DNA of 64,000 nucleotides from Faecalispora sporosphaeroides DSM 1294 (GTDB lineage: Bacteria > Bacillota > Clostridia > Oscillospirales > Acutalibacteraceae). The notes under the pieces were generated by a model. That model ran no database searches, was not told the DNA's origin, and saw nothing but the letters and a program-made list of their open reading frames with translations. The stretch is from assembly GCA_000383295.1 (NCBI GenBank), contig KB911068.1:299322-363321 (forward strand). Reading direction: 5' to 3'. This document shows positions 9,803 through 17,809 of the stretch, piece by piece (within the stretch, counting starts at the first letter, position 1; every line of letters begins with the position of its first letter). The position numbers and the translations under genes are program-made.

Positions 9803-10543
9803 GTGCTGATCCGCTGTATTTGTTCAGATTTCTATAAGATCAAGCGTACTCCTATCCTATGGCTTCATGTTGCCGCACCCTTGATCGGAGCTTTCGCGTT
9901 TTTAGGGTATTACTCCATCACAGTCAACAGCCAACCTTTGGGCCGAATCAATGCTTTTCTGGAGGCACTGTGCATTGTTTTTCCCATATTGATTGGTCTG
10001 TTGTGCGGCATGACGGCCGCACAGGAAGAACAGGCTGGCAGCTATCAGGTTATGCTGGCCGGAACCAAATCCAGAGCCACCGCATATTTGAGTAAGCTGC
10101 TTTTATTGCTGATTCTTTCTGCCTTTTCCGTGGTCATTGCCATAGGCGTTTTTGCGGCAGGGTATCATGCAGCATCCGCACAATTCTATCTTCGTGCCGC
10201 TTTTGCCGTTTGGGGTGGATATGTGTTTTTATACGTTCTGCACCTGTTCGTTAGCTTCCGGTTTGGCCGTGGCGCTTCCATCGGACTGGGCATATTCGGT
10301 GCGCTGATTACCGCCCTGACGCTAACCGGATTGGGGGATCAAATCTGGCACTGGATGCCGTGGGCATGGAGTGTACGTATTTGTAACAACATGATATTTT
10401 CCCTCCAGACTCCGTCAGCAGCATCACTTGCCGCCGCAGATATTCAATATGGCGTTTCTGTGTGTGCTGTGGCAACCGTATTAGCTATCGCGGCAAGTCT
10501 TCTGTGGTTTTGGCGCTGGAACGGTTCAAAGTCTAATGAATAG
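9803..10543 (+). CDS. Lantibiotic-protection ABC transporter permease (LanG/MutG type)
   Basis: A 246-residue membrane protein with about six membrane segments (for example PILWLHVAAPLIGAFAFLGYY). It is the second permease of the exporter. It starts with GTG immediately after the TAA of the first permease, with GGAGG about 10 bases upstream inside that gene. The family opening (LIRCICSDFYKIKRTPILW) is typical of MutG/NukG-like subunits. Only 28 bases separate it from the lipoprotein gene, which fits one operon. Confidence 0.88.
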   Translation: MLIRCICSDFYKIKRTPILWLHVAAPLIGAFAFLGYYSITVNSQPLGRINAFLEALCIVFPILIGLLCGMTAAQEEQAGSYQVMLAGTKSRATAYLSKLLLLLILSAFSVVIAIGVFAAGYHAASAQFYLRAAFAVWGGYVFLYVLHLFVSFRFGRGASIGLGIFGALITALTLTGLGDQIWHWMPWAWSVRICNNMIFSLQTPSAASLAAADIQYGVSVCAVATVLAIAASLLWFWRWNGSKSNE

Positions 10544-10571
10544 CAGTCTCATTTATGAAAAGGAACAAACG

Positions 10572-11393
10572 ATGAAAAATAGAGCTTTTACGTTGATCTT
10601 ATCCGCCACAGTTATTTTCGGGCTGCTGTGCGGATGCTCCTCTCTGAATCAAAAAACAGAGTTATACCCGAATGATAAAGAGAAATGTACTCTTCATTCC
10701 GATAACGTCACACAGTTCACTTATCAAGATAAAAGCTACACTATTTTAAATAATACCGTAGCAGAAAGGGAACTCGGCAGTTGGGTGGGTTCCATCAAGA
10801 AATTTGCCGTGGTTGACGCAAAGGGAAGAATTTTACTCCAACAAGACACAGACACCGCATCCTTCATGACATTGGCTGATATTGCGGATACAGAACCGAA
10901 TGCTACCGCCGTGATTCCGTTTTTGAATGTTTACGTACCCAAAAGCAGTATGGAAAAGGGAGTGATCGTTGACGCAAATGGTGAATTTCATCAGGCAATT
11001 TGTACGGAAACCGTGAAGACTTCCGATCAGATTTTTCACTTTGATCAGAAACAATCTGATCCTTTCAGCGGAAGCTTTACAGTGAATCCCAGAGACTGCA
11101 CCCAACTGCTCCGGGCAAATAACGTATACCAGATTACAGATCAAACGGTTTCTGAGGATCAGATTGGTGAATATCTTGATATTATTGCGCAATCCTTTGT
11201 GTTTGACAAGAAAACGAAACTGAAAATTCCGGCAGAAGACCTGTCAAAGATTGACTGGGACGGAAAGGATTCCGAAAAACAGAAACGTGAAAGCTGGAGC
11301 TACGGCGAAGTTTACGCCATCCAAAACACAAACACAGCAAAATCGGTTGCGGTTGTAATCAATTCAGAGTACCGGATTGCAGTTTGCCTGTAA
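10572..11393 (+). CDS. NisI/SpaI-family lantibiotic immunity lipoprotein
   Basis: A 273-residue predicted lipoprotein: a lysine/arginine start, a hydrophobic stretch and a lipobox ending LCGC near residue 23. The mature part carries the NisI/SpaI pattern TILNNTVAERELGSWVG followed by IKKFAVVDAKG. These proteins sit on the outer face of the membrane and sequester lantibiotics, helping LanFEG. ATG 10572 is chosen because AAGGA lies about 8 bases upstream and the signal peptide starts there; an in-frame ATG at 10536 would add 12 residues that spoil the signal. A two-component system follows. Confidence 0.85.
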   Translation: MKNRAFTLILSATVIFGLLCGCSSLNQKTELYPNDKEKCTLHSDNVTQFTYQDKSYTILNNTVAERELGSWVGSIKKFAVVDAKGRILLQQDTDTASFMTLADIADTEPNATAVIPFLNVYVPKSSMEKGVIVDANGEFHQAICTETVKTSDQIFHFDQKQSDPFSGSFTVNPRDCTQLLRANNVYQITDQTVSEDQIGEYLDIIAQSFVFDKKTKLKIPAEDLSKIDWDGKDSEKQKRESWSYGEVYAIQNTNTAKSVAVVINSEYRIAVCL

Positions 11394-11431
11394 TCTTTGA
11401 AATGTGTTATGATGATGCGAAGAAGGAGGGG

Positions 11432-12097
11432 ATGTTTCTGGCAAAAATACTTGCGATTGACGATGAACCGGATATTTTGTCCTTGATTGAGAGAACACTC
11501 CAAAAGGATAGCCATCTTGTGACAACAGCCTTGTCGCCGGACAACATTGAACCGAAAACTTTGAATCACTATGATTTGATTCTTCTGGACGTCATGATGC
11601 CGGGAACGGACGGATTTGCGTTTTGCCAGAAAGTTAGGGATTCGGTGGATTGTCCCATTCTGTTCCTGACCGCAAAGACGATGGAATCCGACGTGACGGT
11701 TGGATTTGGCCTGGGTGCGGATGATTATATCAAGAAGCCATTCAGCACCGGTGAGCTCCGGGCGAGGGTGAATGCACATCTGCGCAGGGAAAGCCGTGAA
11801 AAGCGGCATGTACTGCACGTATCCGGCCTGGAATTTAATCTTGCGGCCAAGGAAGTAACTGTGGACGGGCAAAAGATTCCGCTGACGAAAATTGAGTACG
11901 GAATTTGCGAATACCTCGCCCAAAATCATGGACAGGTTTTTACCAAGGAACAAATTTACGATGCTGTCTGCGGATATAACGCGGAGGGTGACAGCTTTAC
12001 CGTGGCTGTGCATATTAAGAACATTCGGGCCAAATTTGCAGTTTATAAAATGGCGCCGATTTCGACGGCTTGGGGGATAGGATACAAATGGGACTGA
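11432..12097 (+). CDS. OmpR-family response regulator of the immunity operon
   Basis: A 221-residue cytoplasmic DNA-binding regulator. The receiver domain has the acidic pair (AIDDEPD), the phospho-acceptor Asp53 in LLLDVMMPG, the conserved Thr/Lys in FLTAK and PF near the end; the C-terminal half is a winged helix (LTKIEYGICEYLAQ, FTKEQIYDAV). It is the probable partner of the kinase that overlaps its 3' end, and probably controls the upstream transporter genes, as CprR/SpaR-type regulators do. The start is uncertain: AAGGAGGGG touches the ATG at 11432, so initiation at the in-frame CTG 11438 is possible. Confidence 0.92.
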   Translation: MFLAKILAIDDEPDILSLIERTLQKDSHLVTTALSPDNIEPKTLNHYDLILLDVMMPGTDGFAFCQKVRDSVDCPILFLTAKTMESDVTVGFGLGADDYIKKPFSTGELRARVNAHLRRESREKRHVLHVSGLEFNLAAKEVTVDGQKIPLTKIEYGICEYLAQNHGQVFTKEQIYDAVCGYNAEGDSFTVAVHIKNIRAKFAVYKMAPISTAWGIGYKWD

Positions 12098-13491
12098 AAA
12101 GAAGTATGAAGCTCCGAACCTTCTTTGTCCAATATTTGCTTGCCCTATTTATCGGTTTTTTGATGATAATCCTAATTGTGACCGGATTGTTTTTAGTATC
12201 GCTGCAGTCGGGATTCATTATTTCCGTAGGTGATGTGGAAGCATCCATTGAAAGCCAGAAGAACGCGATTGCGTCCGCTGAAACCGTCAGTGCTGACCTG
12301 ATCCCGAACACCTGCAAATATGCCACTGTAAGCGCGGAAGGTAAATTCTTGTCAGGAAACATGACCGAGGCGGAGACTTCGACCGCATGGGACTCCATCC
12401 AAAAAGGACGGAGAAGCTCATGGGGATTTCTTGGAACAGGTTTTATTGCTGATTGTTACTTTCCGATTGAACGGAAGAATGAATTCTGCATTGTAGAATA
12501 TTCATCTCTATCTCAATTTTCACCGGTAATACTGCGGGAACACCTGCCCGCCCCAGAAATTGTGTTGGTATGGGTCATCATCGTTGCATTTTTGGTCGAG
12601 ATTTTTTTGCTTTCTAAAATTTATGGAAAGAAAATCAGCCGTAAACTGATTCCGCTTGAAAACGCTACGGAAAAAATACGTGGGAAAGACCTCGCGTTTG
12701 ATATTCAATACAGCGGAATCGAAGAAATCGATTCTGCGCTGCAATCACTCGACAGTATGAAAGCAGAGTTAAAGCGTTCTCTGGAAGCTCAGTGGAAAAT
12801 GGAGCAGACGCGAAAAACACAGATTTCTGCTCTGGCTCATGATTTAAAGACGCCTCTTACCGTAATCCGCGGCAACGCGGAAATACTGGACGATACGGGA
12901 CAAACAGCAGAACAAAAAGAATGTACCCTCTACATCCAGAAGAACGCGGAGCAGATGGAACAGTATATTCAGATGCTGATCGACCTGTCCAAAGTAGAAA
13001 ACGAATATCCGTTAAAATTGGAATCTACCATAACGAGAGCTTTTCTGGACAATTTGTATATGCAGATCAATGCGCTGGCTTCCATGAAACAAATTCGTAT
13101 GGAAACAGATGAAACGGATCTGCCGGACACCCTTTGCTTAGATGCTTCCCAAATATCCAGAGCGATTATCAATGTCGCTTCCAATGCGGTCGATTACTCC
13201 CCGGAACGCGGCACAATCACATTTTCCACATTCAATGACGGGCAGATGATCTGCTTTCAAATTGTCGATGCCGGCAAAGGGTTCTCCCTGACAGATTTGA
13301 AAAATGCGACCAATCAGTTTTACCAGGGAGATTCCAGCAGAAGCTCGAAATTTCATTATGGAATGGGTTTGTTTATCGCAGACTCCATTGTGAGGCAGCA
13401 CGGAGGCACGCTTACCCTTGAAAATAAATCTTCCACAGGCGGAGGAATGGTGATTATAAAAATTCCAATACAGCCGCAGGGTTCAAAATAA
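12088..13491 (+). CDS. Sensor histidine kinase (SpaK/CprK-like) of the immunity operon
   Basis: A 467-residue membrane kinase: membrane helix 1 at about 10-37, an extracytoplasmic loop of about 115 residues, membrane helix 2 near 155-180, a HAMP-like linker, a dimerisation/phospho-acceptor helix with His251 in ALAHDLKTPLT, and an ATPase domain with N box (NVASNAVDYS), G1 (DAGKGFS) and G2 (HYGMGLF). It overlaps the regulator by 10 bases, which signals co-translation. The likely signal is an antimicrobial peptide; this is inferred from the linked LanFEG and lipoprotein genes. Confidence 0.92.
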   Translation: MGLKRSMKLRTFFVQYLLALFIGFLMIILIVTGLFLVSLQSGFIISVGDVEASIESQKNAIASAETVSADLIPNTCKYATVSAEGKFLSGNMTEAETSTAWDSIQKGRRSSWGFLGTGFIADCYFPIERKNEFCIVEYSSLSQFSPVILREHLPAPEIVLVWVIIVAFLVEIFLLSKIYGKKISRKLIPLENATEKIRGKDLAFDIQYSGIEEIDSALQSLDSMKAELKRSLEAQWKMEQTRKTQISALAHDLKTPLTVIRGNAEILDDTGQTAEQKECTLYIQKNAEQMEQYIQMLIDLSKVENEYPLKLESTITRAFLDNLYMQINALASMKQIRMETDETDLPDTLCLDASQISRAIINVASNAVDYSPERGTITFSTFNDGQMICFQIVDAGKGFSLTDLKNATNQFYQGDSSRSSKFHYGMGLFIADSIVRQHGGTLTLENKSSTGGGMVIIKIPIQPQGSK

Positions 13492-13834
13492 AACACGTAC
13501 CGCTCGCCAACAAAAAACAGCTGAAACTCGACGGGGAGCGATGTCTGCCGTACTTGGACATTGAAAAAGAGAATAATGGAGTTAGTCCGAGCCTTCGGCA
13601 GAATTCAGATTCTTTAATTGTGTATAAGGGCCGTGTAACGCAAGGAGTATCGAGGGAGAATTTTAAAATAATTAGAGGTAAAAACTTCTAAGTCCTCATT
13701 TAAATTCGTTAAGATTTGAACTGATGGGGCTTTAAATGGGCGGGATCCAAAAGAGGCTTGACAGCGGATGCGTGGCTGGAATGCGTTATATGCTGCAAAG
13801 CAAGCACGAAACATTGATAGTCCAGTAAAAAAGA
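13492..13834. other. Intergenic region without recognised content
   Basis: About 340 AT-leaning bases follow the kinase. I see no gene-like frame, no clear promoter and no terminator until the hairpin at 13835. Confidence 0.4.
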
Positions 13835-13861
13835 ACAACTCGGACATTTTGTCCGAGTTGT
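13835..13861. terminator. Rho-independent terminator
   Basis: An 11-12 bp perfect stem (starting 13835, ending 13861) has a 3-5 base T-loop, followed by a T-rich stretch. It probably ends the immunity operon. Confidence 0.75.
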
Positions 13862-13882
13862 AAAATTATTTTTCTGTTGGTT

Positions 13883-14046
13883 AAGGGTGTAATGATACTC
13901 TTATGATAGACCGTGCAGCCGCGACCTTAACAGTTGGAGCCTGTTAAGCGAGTTCGCCTGACCTGCAGAGCAGGAAAGAGCAATACGCATCTGGTGAGAA
14001 TAGCCGGGTATAGGACAGACCAGACCCGATTGGTAATGACACTCTT
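13883..14046 (+). ncRNA. Structured non-coding RNA candidate (class not identified)
   Basis: No reading frame fits, but dense complementary segments do. AAGGGTGT (13883-13890) can pair with ACACTCTT (14039-14046) to close the whole unit, or with ATACTCTT (13895-13902) as a local hairpin. Inside are an 8-bp perfect hairpin (13926-13933 with 13941-13948), a 5-bp hairpin (13962-13966 with 13970-13974) and a 6-bp stem (13990-13995 with 14019-14024). A CGGGT in that last loop (14005-14009) pairs with ACCCG at 14024-14028, giving an H-type pseudoknot that shares one base with the stem. A very strong hairpin at 14106 could end the transcript. I cannot assign an Rfam family; the clostridial raiA motif is one class to test. 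Confidence 0.5.
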
Positions 14047-14105
14047 CTTTGTATATCAGGGTGATCTCAATCCCAGTTGTCTTTGCCCATTATATAATTT
14101 TGTCT

Positions 14106-14151
14106 TAATACTGCAACAAGCCCATAGCAATATGGGCTTGTTGCAGTATTA
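14106..14151. terminator. Long perfect hairpin, likely terminator
   Basis: About 21 bp of perfect inverted repeat (left arm to 14126, right arm from 14131) with a GCAA tetraloop. The flanks are AT-rich but without a clean T-run, so a repeat-type element is an alternative. The stretch 14152-14304 holds nothing I recognise. Confidence 0.6.
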
Positions 14152-14304
14152 TAAGTTTGCGAGCCACGTCAATACTGGATATCATTCTATTTTTATATAT
14201 GGATTTGAACTATCACTTCATCAAACAATATGGTCAAAAATTCAAATATTACGGTACTTCCGGTTTTGCTCAATACTTGGAATTGGATTGACTGCAAACT
14301 GATA

Positions 14305-14886
14305 TTAGCAAAAACCCATCGCTTCCTTTACAACCTGCATCTGCTCGGTGGAGGTAAGCGTTTCCAACAACTTAAACGCAACGCCGGCGGCGGTTTCAGG
14401 ACAATATGAAGTGATAACGTTATCATCAACTACGATAGGTAAGCCAACAATATTTGCACCAAATTCAGCTAACTGGCTTTGGCGATATCCATCCCGCAAG
14501 TGATAGGTTGTAGCATTTCTGTCTCGTAAAATACCACTTTTTCCAAGTGCTAATGCTGCAACGAAAATCGATGCAATCGGTTTTTGCTGTTCGTTAAACT
14601 TTCTTATTAGATTCAGAAACTTTTCATGATAAGCTTCTTCATAGAAACCGAACTCTTCAAACCCGCCAGGAATAGCCAATGCATCGTATTCATCGACATT
14701 GATTTCATCGATCAATCGATCAACGATCACAGAAATACCGAATGTACTTACAACTGTTCTTGAAAAGCTGCAAGTTATTACATCAATATCTCAATGATAG
14801 TCATTTCTTGCCCATCCGATCACATCCACAAATACACTAAACTCCATTGTTTCAAATCCTTTTGCTAAAAGTAGCAATACTTTCAT
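14305..14886 (-). pseudogene. DJ-1/PfpI-family protein, disrupted by an in-frame TGA
   Basis: With the start at 14886 (GGAGG about 8-9 bases upstream) the frame encodes a full-length, 193-codon DJ-1/ThiJ/PfpI protein ([51 protein letters not shown]). Codon 32 is TGA at 14791-14793, between Tyr-His and Asp-Ile. Reading beyond it continues the family pattern without any shift. The nucleophile-elbow position reads ASIFVAALALG, with Phe where DJ-1 relatives carry the catalytic Cys, a second sign of decay. A 141-residue product could only start at the internal ATG at 14730, which would remove the first beta strands. Family members are protein/glyoxal-stress hydrolases or chaperones; this copy is probably inactive. 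Confidence 0.75.
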
Positions 14887-14953
14887 CTAATGTTCCTCCA
14901 CCGTCAAATATAAATAATGTGCTTATGTCCTGATTTTAGCATAGATAAAACAA

Positions 14954-14991
14954 AAAGTCATGTATGAGTTCAACTCCTCATACATGACTTT
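14954..14991 (-). terminator. Rho-independent terminator of the initiator tRNA
   Basis: A 15-bp perfect stem (14954-14968 with 14977-14991) with an 8-base loop. Read on the minus strand it is followed by TTTTTG and lies 4 bases after the tRNA 3' end. Confidence 0.85.
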
Positions 14992-14995
14992 CATT

Positions 14996-15072
<77 letters not shown>

Positions 15073-15179
15073 ATATTTTGTTGCCTCTTCAAGAGCGCTT
15101 AACTATAATAACACCGTCATTTAAAAAAGTCAATACATTTTTATATTTTATTTTAAATTGTGAAGGGCAGGCTGTTTTC

Positions 15180-15208
15180 TTGTCAGAAAAATCGCTTTGT
15201 GCTATACT
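15180..15208 (+). promoter_or_regulatory. Sigma-A type promoter of the acetyltransferase gene
   Basis: TTGTCA (15180-15185), a 17-base spacer and TATACT (15203-15208), 45 bases ahead of the start codon. Confidence 0.75.
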
Positions 15209-15252
15209 TTTTTCAATACAACACAGCGCGAAACCACAGACAGGAGGACACA

Positions 15253-15735
15253 ATGACGATTATCAGAGAATATCAAAAAAAGGACGTTCCAGCGTTGACG
15301 GAGATTTGGAACACGATTATTGAAGAAGGAAATACATTTCCGCAGACCGATCTTCTGACGCCGGAGCAGGCGGAAGAGTTTTTTGCGCAGCAGAGCTTTA
15401 CCGCGGTTGCAGAAGAAGACGGTGAAGCGGTGGGCTTATATATTCTTCACCCCAATAATGTAGGACGGTGCGGGCATATAGCCAACGCCGGCTACATGAT
15501 CCGGCCCTCCGCCAGAGGGAAACACATCGGGGAGCTTCTTGTAAAGCACTCGCTGGAAAAGAGCAAGGCCCTCGGTTTTCAGCTTTTACAGTTCAATGCC
15601 GTGGTAACAAGCAATGTACATGCGATTCATTTATACCAAAGACTGGGTTTTGTCGAAATCGGAACCATTCCGCGCGGCTTTTTGATGAAAGACGGTACTT
15701 ACCAGGATATCGTTTTGTTCTATCACACTTTATAA
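15253..15735 (+). CDS. GNAT-family N-acetyltransferase
   Basis: A 160-residue cytoplasmic acetyl-CoA-dependent acyltransferase. The fold is evident from the N-terminal strand-helix (TIIREYQKKDVPALTEIWN), the acetyl-CoA loop motif region IRPSARGKHIGELLVKHSL and the late strand-helix LFQRLGFVEIG-like segment (LYQRLGFVEIGTIP). It resembles the PhnO/YhhY-like group, often annotated as acting on amino groups of toxic amino acids or polyamines, but the substrate cannot be read. ATG 15253 has AGGAGG 5 bases upstream; the frame extends upstream across the promoter, so longer starts are unlikely. Single-gene unit. Confidence 0.92.
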   Translation: MTIIREYQKKDVPALTEIWNTIIEEGNTFPQTDLLTPEQAEEFFAQQSFTAVAEEDGEAVGLYILHPNNVGRCGHIANAGYMIRPSARGKHIGELLVKHSLEKSKALGFQLLQFNAVVTSNVHAIHLYQRLGFVEIGTIPRGFLMKDGTYQDIVLFYHTL

Positions 15736-15909
15736 AACACAAAATGACGCTTTTTTCGCTGTGCTTTTTGCGGATCACCGAAGAAGGAAGGGGAATTTTT
15801 CGTGTGGATTTCCTTCTCTGATTTTGTGACGAAAGCGGTTGAAACGACTTGCTTTGTACGACGGAAGTTAAAATAATTCAAAAAAAATCAATTTATTTCT
15901 AAAATTAGA

Positions 15910-15938
15910 TTGACTAAAAAATAACAACGTGATAGAAT
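15910..15938 (+). promoter_or_regulatory. Strong promoter with no downstream gene
   Basis: TTGACT (15910-15915), an exact 17-base spacer and TAGAAT (15933-15938). Transcription would start near 15945 and run into the hairpin at 16166. Confidence 0.6.
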
Positions 15939-15944
15939 GCAGAT

Positions 15945-16205
15945 AAGTTGATTTGAATGGCTGAAAATTAGATAGAACGTGATTCACATAGATTCCGGAA
16001 CGCTAGCTGCTTTGACGGATTCTGAAACGGATTTTTAGGGTTTGGCAGCACTTCGGAACCATCACCCTCTTTGCGGCTGAAAGCGCCGGCGAAATATTCA
16101 CCGGCAGCAGAACAGCCTTACCGATGCTTACGCCACACTTTTCCCATATTACTATGTAATGAACCCCCGAAAGGGCCCGTCTTAATTCAGACGGGCCCTT
16201 TCGGG
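15945..16205 (+). ncRNA. Candidate small RNA unit between an orphan promoter and a terminator
   Basis: About 260 bases lie between a good promoter and a very stable terminator. No frame has both a start and a ribosome site; a 46-codon stop-free stretch (about 16015-16160, ending SHITM) lacks a start. A small hairpin GCCGG...CCGGC occurs near 16086-16106. Possible readings are a small RNA, a decayed gene or a leader whose gene was lost. The region 15736-15909 shows nothing else. Confidence 0.35.
16166..16205. terminator. Strong 17-bp hairpin terminator
   Basis: Perfect inverted repeat 16166-16182 with 16189-16205, loop TAATTC, mostly G/C. The T-tract is poor on both sides, but stem stability is very high. 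It ends the orphan unit on plus and may also serve the minus-strand gene at 16288. Confidence 0.7.
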
Positions 16206-16287
16206 TGATTGAGCTATTCAGCTTTTAAGTTACAGTTTGGGAATGGTTCCATCCTATTACATGGCAGTATGAGCTGGAGACCTCAAA

Positions 16288-16500
16288 TCAGGCGGTTTTG
16301 ATTCCCTCCTGATTGAAGTATGCATCGATCGATTCCAAATCATAATATTGTCCATTATGTATGAAACCGAGATGCAAAAATGCAGGATGATATTCCGCTC
16401 CATCTTTTTGCGCCGGCACAATGCATAACTCAATTAAATCATTATGACTGACTTGAGTCAGTTTGCGTTCCAGCTCTTCTTTTGTTAGCAGTATTCTCAT
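16288..16500 (-). CDS. Small hypothetical protein
   Basis: A 70-residue soluble protein with a coherent pattern (RILLTKEELERKLTQVSHND, FIHNGQYYDLESIDAYFNQE) and no signal peptide or membrane segment. I do not recognise the family. AAAGGA lies about 13 bases before the ATG, which is long. A TATAAT is found further upstream with a TTGACA 21 bases before it, a spacing too wide for a standard promoter. Acidic and basic residues are well mixed, which favours a real gene. It may be an orphan small protein. Confidence 0.6.
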   Translation of the reverse strand: MRILLTKEELERKLTQVSHNDLIELCIVPAQKDGAEYHPAFLHLGFIHNGQYYDLESIDAYFNQEGIKTA

Positions 16501-16620
16501 CAGTGTTATACATCCTTTCTATTTATCACTCATTTTCTGTTTTTTATTATAGCGCATGCATATGGTGAATCTTGTCAAAATATACGTTTATTTCCTGAAT
16601 TGATTAAAAATGGAGGTTTT

Positions 16621-16746
16621 ATGAATAATTCGGCGCTTATTTGTAACGCTTTCGGTGAGAATGCCGAAATTGTCAAATTGCGCCATGAATCGATAGCGGA
16701 AATTCTCCTCAAATCCAAGATTCTGATCTTAATCTGCCTTTTCTGA
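16621..16746 (+). CDS. Possible 41-residue peptide gene
   Basis: ATG at 16621 has GGAGG about 5 bases upstream and opens a 41-codon frame (begins MNNSALICNAFGENAEIVKL) that ends in a very hydrophobic tail (SKILILICLF). It could be a small membrane peptide or the start of a truncated gene. There is no recognisable family and no upstream promoter I can defend. Confidence 0.3.
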   Translation: MNNSALICNAFGENAEIVKLRHESIAEILLKSKILILICLF

Positions 16747-16843
16747 GGCCCCCTCAGGCTGCATTCGTTCGCGGATTCTTTTGCACAACTGTCGAATTAA
16801 GAAAGGCAAAAAATAATTTGTCGAACTTTTTTAAAAAACATGG

Positions 16844-16872
16844 TTGACAAATAAAAACGGCCATGCTATAAT
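16844..16872 (+). promoter_or_regulatory. Consensus promoter of tRNA-Leu
   Basis: Perfect TTGACA (16844-16849), a 17-base spacer and perfect TATAAT (16867-16872), 31 bases before the tRNA. Confidence 0.92.
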
Positions 16873-16899
16873 ACTCAAGCAGTCAAGCGATTGCAAAAA

Positions 16900-16989
<90 letters not shown>

Positions 16990-16992
16990 AAC

Positions 16993-17020
16993 AAGGACAA
17001 GAGCGAAAGCTTTTGTCCTT
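16993..17020 (+). terminator. Rho-independent terminator of tRNA-Leu
   Basis: A 12-bp stem (16993-17004 with 17009-17020, one G-U pair) capped by a GAAA tetraloop, 4 bases after the tRNA, followed by an A/T stretch. Confidence 0.8.
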
Positions 17021-17533
17021 AAAATTTTATTTAGAACCTGTTTCATCCAGAATTGAACTTTATAATATGAAGAACATAACTCTGCAATACAGGCTTCTGC
17101 TTCACAGCGGGTGGGTCGCCGTGTGAAAATAAAGGTTGAGAATCAGGAAAGCTTGAAGATCGATCAAAATCCCGGTAATCAACGATTGGTAAAAGGCAAA
17201 TCATTGGGTCACATTGGAATTTGAATGGTTTGGTCGAAAGAGGAACGCTTCTGTTTTTTTTTTTACTTTATTCGGTAGTTGCGTTGCAGATTAAGAAAAA
17301 CGAGTTGCTTCTCGATTGAACCAGTGTGCTTTCTTCGTGCGATTGATTATTGCGGATGCCATGCACCAGAAGGCATGGCTCCTGGTTTTTTGCTGGATAT
17401 AGTAAGCCCGGGGGGCGGGGAAGAACTGGATTGAAATCGGCGAAATAAAATGCGTTTTCTGTTGGAGCAGAACGGTGGCCTCGATCCTCCTGCGCTCCGT
17501 TTATGTATTTGGAATGCCTGTCTATAGAAAGAA
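17021..17533. other. Intergenic region without recognised gene
   Basis: About 510 bases. The open frames here have poor composition and no ribosome sites. I see no RNA structure that stands out. Confidence 0.4.
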
Positions 17534-17553
17534 GGGCTGTTGCAAACCGCCCC

Positions 17554-17604
17554 AAAAAAGCCGGAGCAAGCCACCCGAAAAGGGTTGGCTGCTCCGGCTT
17601 TTTT
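17554..17604. terminator. Bidirectional hairpin terminator
   Basis: A 14-bp outer stem with an A-run before and a T-run after, extended by an imperfect inner stem. No gene requires it on the plus side, which fits a relic or a mobile-element end. Confidence 0.6.
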
Positions 17605-17714
17605 CTTTAGAATTAAGGTGAGCGCATGCTCTGCGGAACTGCCCGAACCGTGGGGATGTTGCAAAATGAATTTGAGATAGCAAATGGAACTAAGAAATGG
17701 ACTCAAAAATAAGC

Positions 17715-17761
17715 AAATGCGCCTTGGAACGACTTTTTACAGGTCAAGCCAAGACGCATTT
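17715..17761 (-). terminator. Terminator of the 25.0-17.8 kb minus-strand operon
   Basis: A 13-bp near-perfect stem (17715-17727 with 17749-17761). On the minus strand it is followed by GCTTATTTTT and lies 49 bases past the last stop codon. Confidence 0.7.
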
Positions 17762-17809
17762 TTGTGTATATCTTTTGGATAAGGCTAATTTGTAACAGCC
17801 CCTCGCGGG

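Larger units (their letters stand above)
17534..17801. repeat. Short inverted-repeat-bounded element (MITE-like remnant)
   Basis: GGGCTGTTGCAAA at 17534-17546 is repeated inverted at 17789-17801 with one mismatch. A related copy without inversion (GATGTTGCAAAATG) occurs near 17656. Ends of the form GGnnCTGTTGCAAA resemble the terminal repeats of IS6/IS26-type elements. The 268 bases between hold two large hairpins (17554-17604 and 17715-17761) and no transposase. No target duplication is obvious. Confidence 0.35.

Noticed and set aside
14791..14793. UGA in the DJ-1 gene as a selenocysteine codon
   Set aside because: No SECIS-like hairpin was found right after it, the position is not the catalytic Cys of the family, and the true nucleophile is also lost, which fits a pseudogene better.
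17347..17706. A 119-codon minus-strand frame in the spacer before the giant operon's terminator
   Set aside because: Its composition is rich in Ser/Pro/Cys without pattern, it has no ribosome site, and it crosses a strong hairpin.
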